A DNA stretch of 23,232 bases from DASTBU01 sp035711845 (GTDB lineage Bacteria > Acidobacteriota > Vicinamibacteria > Vicinamibacterales > 2-12-FULL-66-21). The stretch lies in the NCBI GenBank assembly GCA_035711845.1, contig DASTBU010000158.1, positions 1-23,232 of the forward strand, written 5' to 3'. The translations under genes and the position numbers were made by a program. The notes beneath the pieces were generated by a model. It did no database searches and had not been told where the DNA came from. It saw only the letters and a list, made by a program, of their open reading frames with translations. Every line of letters starts with the position of its first letter. Position 1 is the first letter of the stretch. Below, piece by piece: positions 13,797-23,232 of the stretch.

Positions 13797-15016
13797 TCAA
13801 CTGGACGTTCGGGCGGCGGCGCCGACGCGTGGAAGTCGCTGTAGAAACGGCGGGTATAGTCGTCGAGCAGCTCGCTGACACGCTCGGCGCTCGGCGACGC
13901 CACGATCAGGCCGGCATGGTGCGGTTTGCGGATTCTGGTCAGAATCTCGGGATCCGTGTAAGCGCTCGTGTCGGGCGTTTCCTGGCGCGCGAGCGAGAGG
14001 ACGATTCCGGCGCATCGATTCTGCCGCGGGCGCGCCTCGTAGGTGCCCTCCTCCCCGGCGATTTCCACCTTCGCCCATTCACGCCAGAGATTCAGGCCGC
14101 TCGCGGCTTCCGCGACGTCCACGATGAAGGCGCCGCCCACGCGGGCTGACGTCTCGAGAAAAGTCCAGGTTCCGTCCTGCGCCCGGATGAACTCGGTGTG
14201 GGACGCGCCGCGGACGAGGCCGAACGCCTCGAGGATCCGGGCGTTGAATTTCTCGAGCGGATCGGTAGCCGGGTCCTCGTTCGAGAGCGTTCTGGTGACG
14301 AAGATGCCTCCCTCGTGTGCGACCGCCATCGGCGGCGTGCGATAGCGGCTCGCGATCGCGAACTGCACCGTGCGGTTGAACACGATCGAGTCCACGTGGT
14401 ACACGTCGCCGGGGACGAACTGCTCGATGAGGTAGTCGGCTGTGGCGTCGCCAAGCTTGTCGATGGCCTGCCAGAGCTCGTCGGCCGAATGGAGCTTCCT
14501 GATGCCGAGCGCCGCCGCCTGCGACCGGGGTTTGAGCACCCAGGGCGGAGGCACGCGGTGGGTCCACTCCGTGATCTCGCCAAAGTTCAGCGCGTGGACG
14601 AACGCCGGACAGGCCAGCCCCGCGCTCCTGGCCCTTCGGCGCATCGCGAGCTTGTCGCGAAACGCCCTCGCCGTGGTCTCCCCCATGCCCGGTACGAAGA
14701 GGTACTCGCGCAGCATGGCCGCCAGCTCGACGTCGAAGTCGTCGAGCGCCACGATCCGGTCGAACCGTTCGGTCCGGCCCAGGAACGCGGCGCCCTTCCG
14801 GATGTCCTCGAGCGGCATGTCCCGGCGCACGTAATAGAACGCGTCGATTGCCTCCCGCGGCCAGTCGGCGTTCCGCAGCTTCTCGTCTGTCAGCAGCAGC
14901 ACGCGGCAGCCTTGCGCCCGGCACTCTCGCAAGAAGTCATCGCCCTTCCTGTAGGTGGCGATGCACAGCATGGTCAACGGCACAGTTTCATAAGAGTACA
15001 TGAAACAGTCTGTCAT
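13793..15016 (-). CDS. ATP-grasp superfamily ligase, specificity unknown
   Basis: A 407-aa protein, if the first ATG (15014-15016) is used. The ATG at 14969-14971 (MLCIATYRKGDDFLREC) matches where many relatives begin, so the start is uncertain. An N-terminal Rossmann-like domain (to about 110) is followed by ATP-grasp elements: PPWVLKPRSQAAALGIRKL (157-175, Lys162), DYLIEQFVPGDVYHVDSIV (194-212), HTEFIRAQDGTWTFLETSARVGGAFIVDV (273-301), the last giving the Mg/ATP-binding Glu and the RxGG loop. The family joins a carboxylate to an amine or thiol through an acyl-phosphate. The layout resembles stand-alone carboxylate-amine ligases more than purine enzymes. It is coupled to the esterase gene and diverges from the glucan synthase across a 126-bp gap. 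Confidence 0.85.
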   Translation of the reverse strand: MTDCFMYSYETVPLTMLCIATYRKGDDFLRECRAQGCRVLLLTDEKLRNADWPREAIDAFYYVRRDMPLEDIRKGAAFLGRTERFDRIVALDDFDVELAAMLREYLFVPGMGETTARAFRDKLAMRRRARSAGLACPAFVHALNFGEITEWTHRVPPPWVLKPRSQAAALGIRKLHSADELWQAIDKLGDATADYLIEQFVPGDVYHVDSIVFNRTVQFAIASRYRTPPMAVAHEGGIFVTRTLSNEDPATDPLEKFNARILEAFGLVRGASHTEFIRAQDGTWTFLETSARVGGAFIVDVAEAASGLNLWREWAKVEIAGEEGTYEARPRQNRCAGIVLSLARQETPDTSAYTDPEILTRIRKPHHAGLIVASPSAERVSELLDDYTRRFYSDFHASAPPPERPVE

Positions 15017-15086
15017 CGTCCGCCGTCGGTGACAGTCTCAGTCGGTCGAGCCGAGTCGGCCGTCCGCCATAGAGCGGAGGGCGGAC
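15007..15086. promoter_or_regulatory. Divergent intergenic region with two inverted repeats
   Basis: CTGTCA (15010-15015) and TGACAG (15030-15035) form a hyphenated repeat overlapping the ATP-grasp start codon (8 of 9 bases when extended). GTCCGCC (15062-15068) and GGCGGAC (15080-15086) form a perfect 7-bp repeat. Both lie in the shared control region of the ATP-grasp gene and the glucan synthase. They are possible operator sites; no clear -35/-10 pair could be picked. Confidence 0.35.
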
Positions 15087-15142
15087 CCGGTCCATGGATC
15101 ACGGACCACGGTCGTTTAACCGACTGCGATATCTTGATAGAT

Positions 15143-18100
15143 GTGTCTACGCCCTTGATGGAGGTGCGCGACGATCGCCCTGCAGGCGCCGAGCTCTTGA
15201 GTCAGGACCGTCTGCAGGCCCAGGCGATCGCGCTGGCCCAATCCCACCGGGTCGTTCCCGCGCCTTCTCGCGGACGGCCCCTGCTGCCACGGCTCGACGA
15301 GAGCGCGACCCGCCTGGAGGAGGTCTACCAGTTCCTCTCGGCCGCCGCGCGCGCCGAAGGGCAGGCGGTGGCCTCGGAAGACTGGCTGCGCGACAACTAC
15401 CACGTCGTCCAGGACCAGGTCCGCGAGATCCGTCAGGACCTGCCGCGGAAGTACTACATCGAGTTGCCCAAGCTCGCCGAAGGGCCGTCCGAGGGGTACC
15501 CGAGGGTCTACGTCATTGCCCAGGCGCTGATCGGGCATACCGCGGGTCGGCTCGATCTTCAGACGCTCATCGATTTCGCGGTTGCCTATCAGCGGATCGC
15601 GCCGCTGTCGATCGGGGAGGCCTGGGCCATTCCGATCATGCTGCGGCTGGCGCTCCTCGAAGAGCTGCGCCGGCTGGCCGACAACATCGTGTCGGCGCGG
15701 CGCAGCCGCGATCAGGCGCGCCGCTGGGGCAGCCTGTTCGCCAACAGTCCTGACGATCCGGCGGGCGTCATCACGCGCCTCCTCACCGAGGAGCGGCAGG
15801 CCAACGGCCGGCTGTCGGCTGCCTTCGTCGTCGAACTGCTCCAGTGCCTCCGCGATCAGCCGTCCAGCGCGGCGCCCGCGTGGCACGTGCTGCACGAAGC
15901 GCTGGACCGGCAGGGAGACTCGCCGGAAACGATGCTTCGGATGGAGCATCAGCGGGAGGCCGCCGACCAGCTCGCCATCGCCAACGTGATCACGAGCATG
16001 CGGCTGATGTCGTCGGTGGACTGGACGCTGTTTTTCGAGCAGGTCAGCGTGGTGGAGCGGGTGCTCCGCGACGACCCGCCCGGCGCCTATGGGCGGATGG
16101 ACTTTGCCACGCGCGACCGGTACCGGCATTCGGTCGAGGAGCTGGCCAAACGAGCCAGACAGCCAGAGCACGACGTCGCGCTGCGCGCCGTGAATCTCGC
16201 GCGCGAGGCTGTCGGGAGCCGGCCGGACAACGATCGGACCCATCACGTCGGTTATTACCTGATTTCGCGCGGCAGGTTCCGCCTCGAGCAGGACTTGCGA
16301 TACCCGCCGACAGCCCGGGAACGCTGGTCCCGGTTTTTCTTCCGTCATCCGGCACTGGGTTATCTCGGAACGCTGGCCTGTATGACCGTCGTGTCGGTGG
16401 CGAGCCTCGTAGCGTACGCCAACCGACGAGGCGGCTCCACGGGCGAGTTGTGGCTCGTGGGTCTGATCGTCCTGCTCCCGGCGGCGGAGCTGGTCATCAG
16501 CCTGGTCAACCTGATCCTGACGTCGCAAGTGCCTCCCAGGCCGCTACCCAAGCTGGATCTGCGCGGCGGGATCCCGAAAGAAGACCGCACGTTCGTGGTC
16601 GTGCCGGCGATAGTCGATTCGGAGTCCCGGCTCGGGTCGCTGCTCGACGACCTCGAAGTCCGCTTCCTGGCGAACCGGGATACCAACCTGCATTTCGCGC
16701 TCTTGACCGATTTCGCCGACGCCGACGAGCGCGAACGTCCCGAGGACCGCGCTCTGCTGGCCGCAGCCAGGCAGCGGGTGGACGAGCTCAACGCGCGGCA
16801 CGATCCCGATCGCTTCTTCCTGTTCCACCGGGAGCGTCAGTGGAACCCGTGCGAAGGCTGTTGGATGGGGCGCGAGCGCAAGCGCGGCAAGCTCGAGGAA
16901 TTCAACGATCTGCTGCGCGGCGCGACCGACACCAGCTTCATCGTCCAGCACGGCGATCTGCGAGTGCTCCCGTCGGTGCGCTACGTGATCACGCTCGATT
17001 CCGACACGCAGCTGCCGATGGAGGCCGCCCGGCGTCTCGTGGGGACGCTATCGCATCCGCTCAACCGGCCCCGGTTCGATCCGAGCCTCCCGCGGGTCAG
17101 CGAGGGTTACGGCGTGCTTCAGCCGCGGGTGTCGGTGAGCGCGGTCAGCGCGATCCGCACGGTGTTCGCCGAGATCTACTCCGGCCACATCGGCCTCGAC
17201 CCGTACACCACGGCGGTGTCCGACCTCTATCAGGATCTCTTCCACGAGGGGAGCTACGTCGGCAAGGGGATCTACGACGTCGACGCGTTCCGCGCCGCGC
17301 TGGCCGGCCGCGTCCCCGAGAACACACTGCTTAGCCACGATCTGTTCGAAGGTTTCTACGCGCGGACCGGCTTGTGTACTGACATCGAGGTGGTTGACGA
17401 TTATCCGGCGCATTACCTGGCCTTCGCGGCGCGGCAGCACCGGTGGGTGCGCGGCGACTGGCAGATCGTCCGGTGGCTCTGGCGCACCGTTCCTGACGCC
17501 ACAGGCCGTGTCGTCCGCAACACCCTGCCGGTCATCTCCCGGTGGAAGATTTTCGACAACCTGCGCCGGAGCCTCCTGCCGCCGGCGCTCCTGCTGCTGC
17601 TCACAGCAGGGTGGACGGTGCTTCCCGGATCCTCAGGTGTCTGGACGACGCTGGCGCTGCTGGTGCTGGCATTTCCGGCCTACGTGCAGATCGGGCGGAC
17701 GCTCGGCAGCCGCATCAGAGGCGTGCCCCTCCGTGAACACCTGAAGGCCGAGCGCGACGCGATCGTGACAAGCGTGCGTCAGGCCGCGCTGTCGGTCACG
17801 CTGCTGGCTCACCAGGCCGTCGTGATGATCGACGCGATCGCCCGCGTGCTCGTGCGCATGCTGATTACCAGGCGCCGGCTACTCGAGTGGGTGTCCGCCG
17901 ACAGGTTCAGGGACGTGCCGCTTTCTGTCAGCAGCCTCTTCAGGCGGATGTGGCCCGCGCCTGTCGTGGGAGGAGCGGTTGCGTTGCTCGTCGCGCTCAG
18001 CGCTCCACATCGTCTCGTTCCGGCCAGCGCGGTGCTCGCGCTCTGGGTGCTCTCCCCGGTCATCGTCTACACGACCGGTCTTCCCGTTTCCCGACGACGC

Positions 18101-21100
18101 GTCAGCCTCACCGCGACCCAGCGGGCAGTCTTCCGGCAAACCGCCCGGCGAACGTGGCGGTTCTTCGAGGATCTGATCGGCCCCGACGATCACTGGCTGG
18201 CTCCCGACAATTACCAGGAAGATCGGCGCGAGCCGGTCGCGCACCGCACCTCGCCGACCAACATCGGACTGCAGCTGCTGTCCACCGTGTCGGCGCATGA
18301 CCTCGGGTACCTCTCGATTGCCGGCGTGCTCGATCGCCTCGAGCCCACCTTCGATACCTTGCTGCGCCTTCAGCGGTATCGAGGACATTTCTACAACTGG
18401 TACGACACACGGTCGCTCGTGCCGCTGGCCCCGGCGTACATTTCAACTGTTGACAGCGGCAACCTCGCCGCGTGCCTGTTGACAATGCGCGCGGCGCTGC
18501 ATGAACTGGCGGGAGAGACGCCGATCATCGAGCCGGCGGCGCTCGACGGCGTGCGGGACACCATCGACCTGTTCGAGGAAGAAGCCGTGCGCGCGTTTGG
18601 CGGACGGCCAGGTGGCCGTCTGCAGAAGGAGCTGGCCGTCCTGCGCGGCCAGCTGACGGAGCGGCCTCTCACGCTGCCGGATTGGCAGAGGGCGCTGCCC
18701 GAGCTCGCGGAAAGCGTGCTGTCGGTTGGCCTGGTGGTCCAGGAGATGGAGGATTCCGCCTCGGGCAGCAAGGCAAAAACCAGCGCGCCGGTCGACCTGG
18801 CCGAGGCGATCTACTGGCTGGAGAGAGCCGCCACGGCGGTTGCCGCCCACCAGCGCGAGCTCGATCTCCTCGCGGGCTGGATCTCGCCCGACGTGCGCGC
18901 GGAGATCGTGACGCCCGCGCCCGTGCCCACGCTTCCGCAGCTCGTGGGCTGGTGCGAGCGATCGCTGGCGTCGAGTGCGGATCCGCGGGTCAACGCCGCT
19001 CGCCGGCATGCCGAAGAGCTCATCGAGCGGGCGGAACGGCTCGCAGAGCTGGCCGACGACTTCGTCGAGGAAATCGAGTTCGGGTTCCTGTTCAATCCCG
19101 AACGGCAGCTGTTCTCCATCGGATTCAGCGTCACCGACGGCCGGCTCGACGCCTCGTACTACGACATGCTGGCGTCGGAAGCCCGCCTCGCGAGCTTCGT
19201 CGCAATCGCCAACGGCAGCATCCGGCACGATCACTGGTTCAAGCTCGGGCGCCCGCTGACGCCGGCAGGTACCTCCCGCGCGCTGCTGTCGTGGAGCGCG
19301 TCCATGTTCGAGTACCTCATGCCTCTGGTCGTCATGCGATCGCACCCGGGCACGCTGCTCGACGAGACATATGACGCTGTCGTCCGCCGGCAAATCCAGT
19401 ACGGCGCCCAGCGTGGCGTTCCGTGGGGAATCTCGGAATCCGCCTACAACGCGCAGGATCTCGAGGGCAATTATCAATATCGCGCCTTCGGCGTGCCCGG
19501 GCTGGGTTTGAAGCGAGGGCTCGGCGAGGACCTCGTCGTCGCGCCGTATGCGGCGCTCCTGGCGGCCCCGATCGCGCCGCCGGAAGTGGTTCGCAACCTG
19601 TTGCGGCTGCGAGAGCAAGGCGCGCTCGGCCCGATGGGCTACTACGAGGCGATTGACTACACCTCCGAACGCCTGCCTCCCGACCAGAAGGAGGGGGTCG
19701 TCCTGCGGACCTATATGGCGCATCACCAGGGCATGAGCCTGGTGGCGCTCGACAACCTCCTGAACGCGGGCCCGATGCAGGATCGCTTTCACGCGGATCC
19801 CCGCGTGCAGGCCGCGGATCTGCTGTTGCAGGAGAAGATCCCCCAACTCGTTCCACTCCGGAACCCACCGGTCGAGACCGCGGCGCACGTTCCCACGGTC
19901 CGTCGCACCGGGCCGTTGTCGGTGCGGCGCTACGTGACGCCGCACACCCGGAGTCCGCGGTCGCATCTCCTGTCGAATGGATCGTATGCCGTGATGGTGA
20001 CCAACGCCGGCGGTGGGTACAGCCGGCGCCAGGACCTTGCCCTCACGCGCTGGCGTGAGGACATCACGCGCGACGCCTGGGGCAGTTTCTGCTACGTGCG
20101 CAACCTGGAAACCGGGAGCGTGTGGTCCACGGCGTTCCAGCCCACACAGCGGGAGCCCGACGAGTACGAGGTCGGCTTCGCGATGGACCGGGCGATATGG
20201 CGGCGGGTCGACGCCGGGTTCGAAACGAGAACCGAAGTGGTCGTCTCGCCCGAAGATGATGTGGAGATCCGTCGGGTCTCGATCACGAATCACACGCCGG
20301 GCGCACGGAGCCTCGACCTGACGAGCTATGCGGAAGTCGTGCTCGCGCCCGGCAGCGCGGATCTCGTGCACCCGGCGTTCAGCAACCTCTTCGTCGAAAC
20401 GCACGCGATCCCGCAGTACGACGCGCTCATCTGCGCGCGGCGTCCTCGGGCGGGGGGCGAACCCGTCCGCCTGTTCCACGTCCTGAGCGGGCGGGGCAGG
20501 ATCGGCACCCCGACGGAATACGAAACGGACCGGGCACGGTTCATCGGCCGCGGCCGCACCATTCACGATCCGGCTGCCATGGAGATGGGCGCACCGCTGT
20601 CGAATACCACCGGTCCGGTGCTCGATCCGATCCTCAGCCTGCGCCAGTCGATCAGGCTGGCACCGGGCGCCACCGCGCGGCTCTCGTTCACGACCGGCGT
20701 GGCCGAGAACGAAGCCTCTGCCAAACAGCTGATCGAGAAGTATCACGACCGTCGAGCGGTCGCCCGGGCCTTCGCCCTCGCCAGTACGCACGCCGAGGTC
20801 GAGCTGAGGCATCTCGGCCTGACGCTGGACGACGCGATGCGCTACCAGCGGCTCGGCGGGAGGCTGCTGTATGGAGATCCGCGCCTGCGATCGCAGGAGG
20901 CGACGCACGAGAACCGTCGCGGTCAGTCCGATCTGTGGAAGTACGGCATCTCCGGCGATCTGCCCATCGTCCTCGTGCGCATCGCGGAGGAGGCGGGCAT
21001 CCGGCTCTTCCGGGATTTGCTCAAGGCCCACGAATACCTGCGCCACAAGGGCCTTGCGTTCGACCTGGTCGTCCTCAACGAGCATGCACCCAGCTATCTC

Positions 21101-23232
21101 CAGGACCTCCAGCAGGCGCTCCAGGCCATGCTCGAGAGCAGCCCGGAACAAGCGCTGGCCGATCGGCCGGGAGGCGTGTTCCTCCGCCGAACGGATCTGA
21201 TGGCGTCCGAGGACCAGTTGCTGCTCCGTGCGACCGCCCGTGCGGTGATGGACGCGTCGGACGGCGGGCTCGAGCAGCAGCTCGTGAAGCCCGATGTCCC
21301 GTTGAGCGCGCAGACGTCACGGGCCACGGCCGCCCCGGCCACGTACCTGGCCGCCGCCGAGGCTGGCACCTGGGCACATTCATCCGCTGGTCTGCTGGCG
21401 TTCAACGGGTTCGGTGGATTCTCGAACGACGGGCGCGAATACCTCGTGCATGTGGATCTTGGTGGAGGCGCAGTTCCGCCTGCTCCGTGGATCAACGTGG
21501 TCGCGCACGCGACGTTCGGGTTCGTCGCCTCCGAACTGGGCTGCGGATTCACGTGGTCCGAGAACAGTCACGACAACCGCTTGACACCGTGGTCGAACGA
21601 TCCGGTCGCCGATCCGCCGGGCGAAGCGGTATTTCTCCGCGACGAGGACACCGGTCAGATGTGGTCAGCGACGCCGCTGCCGGCGGGCGAAGGCCTGTCG
21701 TACACGGTTCGCCACGGCCGTGGCTATAGCGTGTTCGAGCACGCGAGTCTCGGGATCCAGGCCGCGCTTCGACTGTCGGTGCTGCCGTCGGAACCGGTGA
21801 AGACCTTCCAGCTGGCGCTCAAGAACGCGTCGTCCCGGCGGCGGCACCTTTCCGTGACGCTCTATGTCGAATGGACGCTCGGAGAGCATCGCGCCCGGTC
21901 CGCGCATCATGTGGTCACGAGCGTGGATCCTGCAACGGGTGCGCTGATGGCCACCAACACGTTTCGCGATGCCTTCGCCACGCGTGTCGCGTTTCTCGAT
22001 CTCTTTCCCGGCGAGAACCGATCGTGCACGGGCGATCGCATGGAGTTCATCGGCCGCAATGGTCTGCTCCGGAGGCCAGCCGCGCTTGGCCGCGATCGGC
22101 TCTCGGACAAGGTTGGTGCCGCGGTGGATCCCTGCGGGGCGATTCGGGTTCACGTCACGCTCGAACCGGGTGAAGAGCGGACCGTCACGGGACTGCTCGG
22201 TGAGGCCCCCGATCGAGCCGGCGTGCGCACCGCTGTCGAGCGCTGTCGCAACCAGGAAACGGTGAACGCGGCCGTGGCCGAAACGTCGCGGTTCTGGCAC
22301 GATCTGCTCGACACCGTGCAGGTGAAGACACCTGACCGCGCGACAGACCTGATGCTCAACGGCTGGCTCTTGTATCAGGCGCTCGCGTGCCGGATCTGGG
22401 GACGATCCGCGTTCTATCAGTCGGGTGGTGCATTCGGGTTCCGCGATCAGCTCCAGGACGTGCTGGCGCTCCTGCTGTCGGCGCCGCACCTGGCGCGCGA
22501 GCACCTGCTCCGCGCCGCTTCCCGGCAGTTCGTCGAGGGCGACGTCCAGCACTGGTGGCACGAACCGCTCGGTCATGGCGTTCGCACGCGTTTCGCCGAC
22601 GACAGGTTGTGGCTCGTGTACGCCACGCTCGAATACGTGGCGGCCACGGGCGACCGGGCGGTGCTGGACGAGCAGGCGCCCTTTCTCGAAGGGCGGCTGT
22701 TGAATCCCGACGAGCACGAGGCCTACGAGCGCCCCATCCAATCGGCGGAGCAGGGCTCCCTCTACGAGCACTGCGTCCGGGCCATCGCTGTCAGCATGGC
22801 AACGGGCTCGCACGGCCTGCCGCTGATGGGCACCGGCGACTGGAACGACGGCATGAACCTCGTGGGCGCCGGCGGGCAGGGAGAAAGCGTGTGGCTGGCC
22901 TGGTTCCTGATCGCCATCCTCCGGCCGTTCGCGGACATCGCCGACGCGCGCGGCGAGAGCCACCGCGCCGAGGCGTACCGGCGTCACGCCGATGCGCTCG
23001 CCGCAGCGGCCGAGAATGCCTGGGACGGTGATTGGTACCGGCGCGCGTACTTCGACGACGGCACGCCGCTGGGATCGACGGGGAACCAGGAATGTCGCAT
23101 CGACGCGATCGCGCAGTCGTGGGCCGTCCTCTCGGGCGCCGCGGATCCGGACCGGGCAGCCCGGGCGATGGAGTCGGTGGACCGGCAGCTGATCCGGCGC
23201 GACGATCGCCTCATGATGCTCCTCACGCCGCC
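15143..23232 (+). CDS. ndvB: Cyclic beta-1,2-glucan synthase (NdvB/ChvB type), open at the right edge
   Basis: At least 2696 residues in one unbroken frame; family members are about 2800-2900 aa, so little is missing. The start is unclear: GTG 15143 is the earliest plausible, ATG 15158 next, neither with a good ribosome-binding site. Order: N-terminal helical region; transmembrane spans near 402-425 and 434-460; GT84 glycosyltransferase with TLDSDTQLP (about 615), HDLFEG (about 731) and RQHRWVRGDWQ (about 763); further spans between about 810 and 980; glycoamylase-like domain with GVPWGISESAYN and YMAHHQGMSL (about 1420-1530); two GH94-type beta-sandwich parts (about 1600-1870 and 2100-2370); and the GH94 catalytic barrel with GTGDWNDGMN (D2566, D2569). 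The enzyme makes, length-controls and cyclises beta-1,2-glucan from UDP-glucose in the inner membrane, for osmoadaptation and envelope function. Confidence 0.95.
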   Translation, partial: MSTPLMEVRDDRPAGAELLSQDRLQAQAIALAQSHRVVPAPSRGRPLLPRLDESATRLEEVYQFLSAAARAEGQAVASEDWLRDNYHVVQDQVREIRQDLPRKYYIELPKLAEGPSEGYPRVYVIAQALIGHTAGRLDLQTLIDFAVAYQRIAPLSIGEAWAIPIMLRLALLEELRRLADNIVSARRSRDQARRWGSLFANSPDDPAGVITRLLTEERQANGRLSAAFVVELLQCLRDQPSSAAPAWHVLHEALDRQGDSPETMLRMEHQREAADQLAIANVITSMRLMSSVDWTLFFEQVSVVERVLRDDPPGAYGRMDFATRDRYRHSVEELAKRARQPEHDVALRAVNLAREAVGSRPDNDRTHHVGYYLISRGRFRLEQDLRYPPTARERWSRFFFRHPALGYLGTLACMTVVSVASLVAYANRRGGSTGELWLVGLIVLLPAAELVISLVNLILTSQVPPRPLPKLDLRGGIPKEDRTFVVVPAIVDSESRLGSLLDDLEVRFLANRDTNLHFALLTDFADADERERPEDRALLAAARQRVDELNARHDPDRFFLFHRERQWNPCEGCWMGRERKRGKLEEFNDLLRGATDTSFIVQHGDLRVLPSVRYVITLDSDTQLPMEAARRLVGTLSHPLNRPRFDPSLPRVSEGYGVLQPRVSVSAVSAIRTVFAEIYSGHIGLDPYTTAVSDLYQDLFHEGSYVGKGIYDVDAFRAALAGRVPENTLLSHDLFEGFYARTGLCTDIEVVDDYPAHYLAFAARQHRWVRGDWQIVRWLWRTVPDATGRVVRNTLPVISRWKIFDNLRRSLLPPALLLLLTAGWTVLPGSSGVWTTLALLVLAFPAYVQIGRTLGSRIRGVPLREHLKAERDAIVTSVRQAALSVTLLAHQAVVMIDAIARVLVRMLITRRRLLEWVSADRFRDVPLSVSSLFRRMWPAPVVGGAVALLVALSAPHRLVPASAVLALWVLSPVIVYTTGLPVSRRRVSLTATQRAVFRQTARRTWRFFEDLIGPDDHWLAPDNYQEDRREPVAHRTSPTNIGLQLLSTVSAHDLGYLSIAGVLDRLEPTFDTLLRLQRYRGHFYNWYDTRSLVPLAPAYISTVDSGNLAACLLTMRAALHELAGETPIIEPAALDGVRDTIDLFEEEAVRAFGGRPGGRLQKELAVLRGQLTERPLTLPDWQRALPELAESVLSVGLVVQEMEDSASGSKAKTSAPVDLAEAIYWLERAATAVAAHQRELDLLAGWISPDVRAEIVTPAPVPTLPQLVGWCERSLASSADPRVNAARRHAEELIERAERLAELADDFVEEIEFGFLFNPERQLFSIGFSVTDGRLDASYYDMLASEARLASFVAIANGSIRHDHWFKLGRPLTPAGTSRALLSWSASMFEYLMPLVVMRSHPGTLLDETYDAVVRRQIQYGAQRGVPWGISESAYNAQDLEGNYQYRAFGVPGLGLKRGLGEDLVVAPYAALLAAPIAPPEVVRNLLRLREQGALGPMGYYEAIDYTSERLPPDQKEGVVLRTYMAHHQGMSLVALDNLLNAGPMQDRFHADPRVQAADLLLQEKIPQLVPLRNPPVETAAHVPTVRRTGPLSVRRYVTPHTRSPRSHLLSNGSYAVMVTNAGGGYSRRQDLALTRWREDITRDAWGSFCYVRNLETGSVWSTAFQPTQREPDEYEVGFAMDRAIWRRVDAGFETRTEVVVSPEDDVEIRRVSITNHTPGARSLDLTSYAEVVLAPGSADLVHPAFSNLFVETHAIPQYDALICARRPRAGGEPVRLFHVLSGRGRIGTPTEYETDRARFIGRGRTIHDPAAMEMGAPLSNTTGPVLDPILSLRQSIRLAPGATARLSFTTGVAENEASAKQLIEKYHDRRAVARAFALASTHAEVELRHLGLTLDDAMRYQRLGGRLLYGDPRLRSQEATHENRRGQSDLWKYGISGDLPIVLVRIAEEAGIRLFRDLLKAHEYLRHKGLAFDLVVLNEHAPSYLQDLQQALQAMLESSPEQALADRPGGVFLRRTDLMASEDQLLLRATARAVMDASDGGLEQQLVKPDVPLSAQTSRATAAPATYLAAAEAGTWAHSSAGLLAFNGFGGFSNDGREYLVHVDLGGGAVPPAPWINVVAHATFGFVASELGCGFTWSENSHDNRLTPWSNDPVADPPGEAVFLRDEDTGQMWSATPLPAGEGLSYTVRHGRGYSVFEHASLGIQAALRLSVLPSEPVKTFQLALKNASSRRRHLSVTLYVEWTLGEHRARSAHHVVTSVDPATGALMATNTFRDAFATRVAFLDLFPGENRSCTGDRMEFIGRNGLLRRPAALGRDRLSDKVGAAVDPCGAIRVHVTLEPGEERTVTGLLGEAPDRAGVRTAVERCRNQETVNAAVAETSRFWHDLLDTVQVKTPDRATDLMLNGWLLYQALACRIWGRSAFYQSGGAFGFRDQLQDVLALLLSAPHLAREHLLRAASRQFVEGDVQHWWHEPLGHGVRTRFADDRLWLVYATLEYVAATGDRAVLDEQAPFLEGRLLNPDEHEAYERPIQSAEQGSLYEHCVRAIAVSMATGSHGLPLMGTGDWNDGMNLVGAGGQGESVWLAWFLIAILRPFADIADARGESHRAEAYRRHADALAAAAENAWDGDWYRRAYFDDGTPLGSTGNQECRIDAIAQSWAVLSGAADPDRAARAMESVDRQLIRRDDRLMMLLTP

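Noticed and set aside
18443..21151. A 902-codon open frame on the minus strand
   Set aside because: It is antisense to the glucan synthase, whose plus-strand translation carries clear GT84/glycoamylase/GH94 motifs. The antisense frame has shadow-like, Arg/His/Gln-rich composition and stays open because of high GC.
21665..22987. A 440-codon open frame on the minus strand
   Set aside because: It is antisense to the GH94 part of the glucan synthase; no family features.

Overview
The window is GC-rich chromosomal DNA from a free-living, probably heterotrophic bacterium. A secreted VWFA-domain protein of the kind common in Acidobacteriota, a gluconate-dehydrogenase-3/GMC oxidoreductase pair and high-GC codon use suggest Acidobacteriota (a Vicinamibacteria-like lineage). 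That placement is inference from gene content; no rRNA or tRNA is present. Coding density is high and I saw no insertion sequence, prophage, CRISPR array or RNA gene.

Region 1 (1-5958, minus strand) is one long run of co-directional genes. Reading from 5958 down: a 103-aa single-span membrane protein, a stand-alone cyclic-nucleotide-binding-fold protein, a tetrahaem cytochrome c, a four-cluster iron-sulfur protein with a Tat-like lipoprotein leader (DsrO-like), and a NrfD/DsrP-type integral membrane quinone-interacting protein. A strong stem-loop (2373-2398) follows, then a secreted beta-propeller protein, a short gluconate 2-dehydrogenase subunit 3-like protein and a GMC-type FAD oxidoreductase. 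The last is interrupted by an in-frame TGA and runs off the left edge. The first five genes look like a membrane electron-transfer complex (cytochrome - FeS - quinone module) with no catalytic molybdopterin or Hdr-like subunit nearby.

Region 2 (5959-9402) holds the likely control circuit. A divergent two-component pair on the plus strand encodes a histidine kinase with two CXXCH haem-binding motifs in its extracytoplasmic sensor and a cysteine-rich PAS domain, followed with a 1-nt overlap by an NtrC-type sigma-54 activator carrying GAFTGA. The shared intergenic region has a -24/-12-like sequence pointing into the electron-transfer operon and, about 75-90 bp upstream of it, an inverted repeat that could be the activator's enhancer site. 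The arrangement suggests redox-controlled, sigma-54-dependent expression of the complex.

Region 3 (9437-15016, minus strand) holds, from 15016 down: an ATP-grasp ligase overlapping an alpha/beta-hydrolase esterase by 4 bp, a secreted VWFA-like protein, a MaoC-type hot-dog hydratase, and an amidohydrolase of the SAH/MTA deaminase group fused to a C-terminal CYTH (triphosphate tunnel) domain. Short palindromes and a small tandem repeat lie between these genes.

Region 4 (15143-23232, plus strand) is a single enormous gene, open at the right edge, for a cyclic beta-1,2-glucan synthase (NdvB/ChvB type). It has a GT84 glycosyltransferase, membrane spans, a glycoamylase-like domain and a GH94 phosphorylase region.
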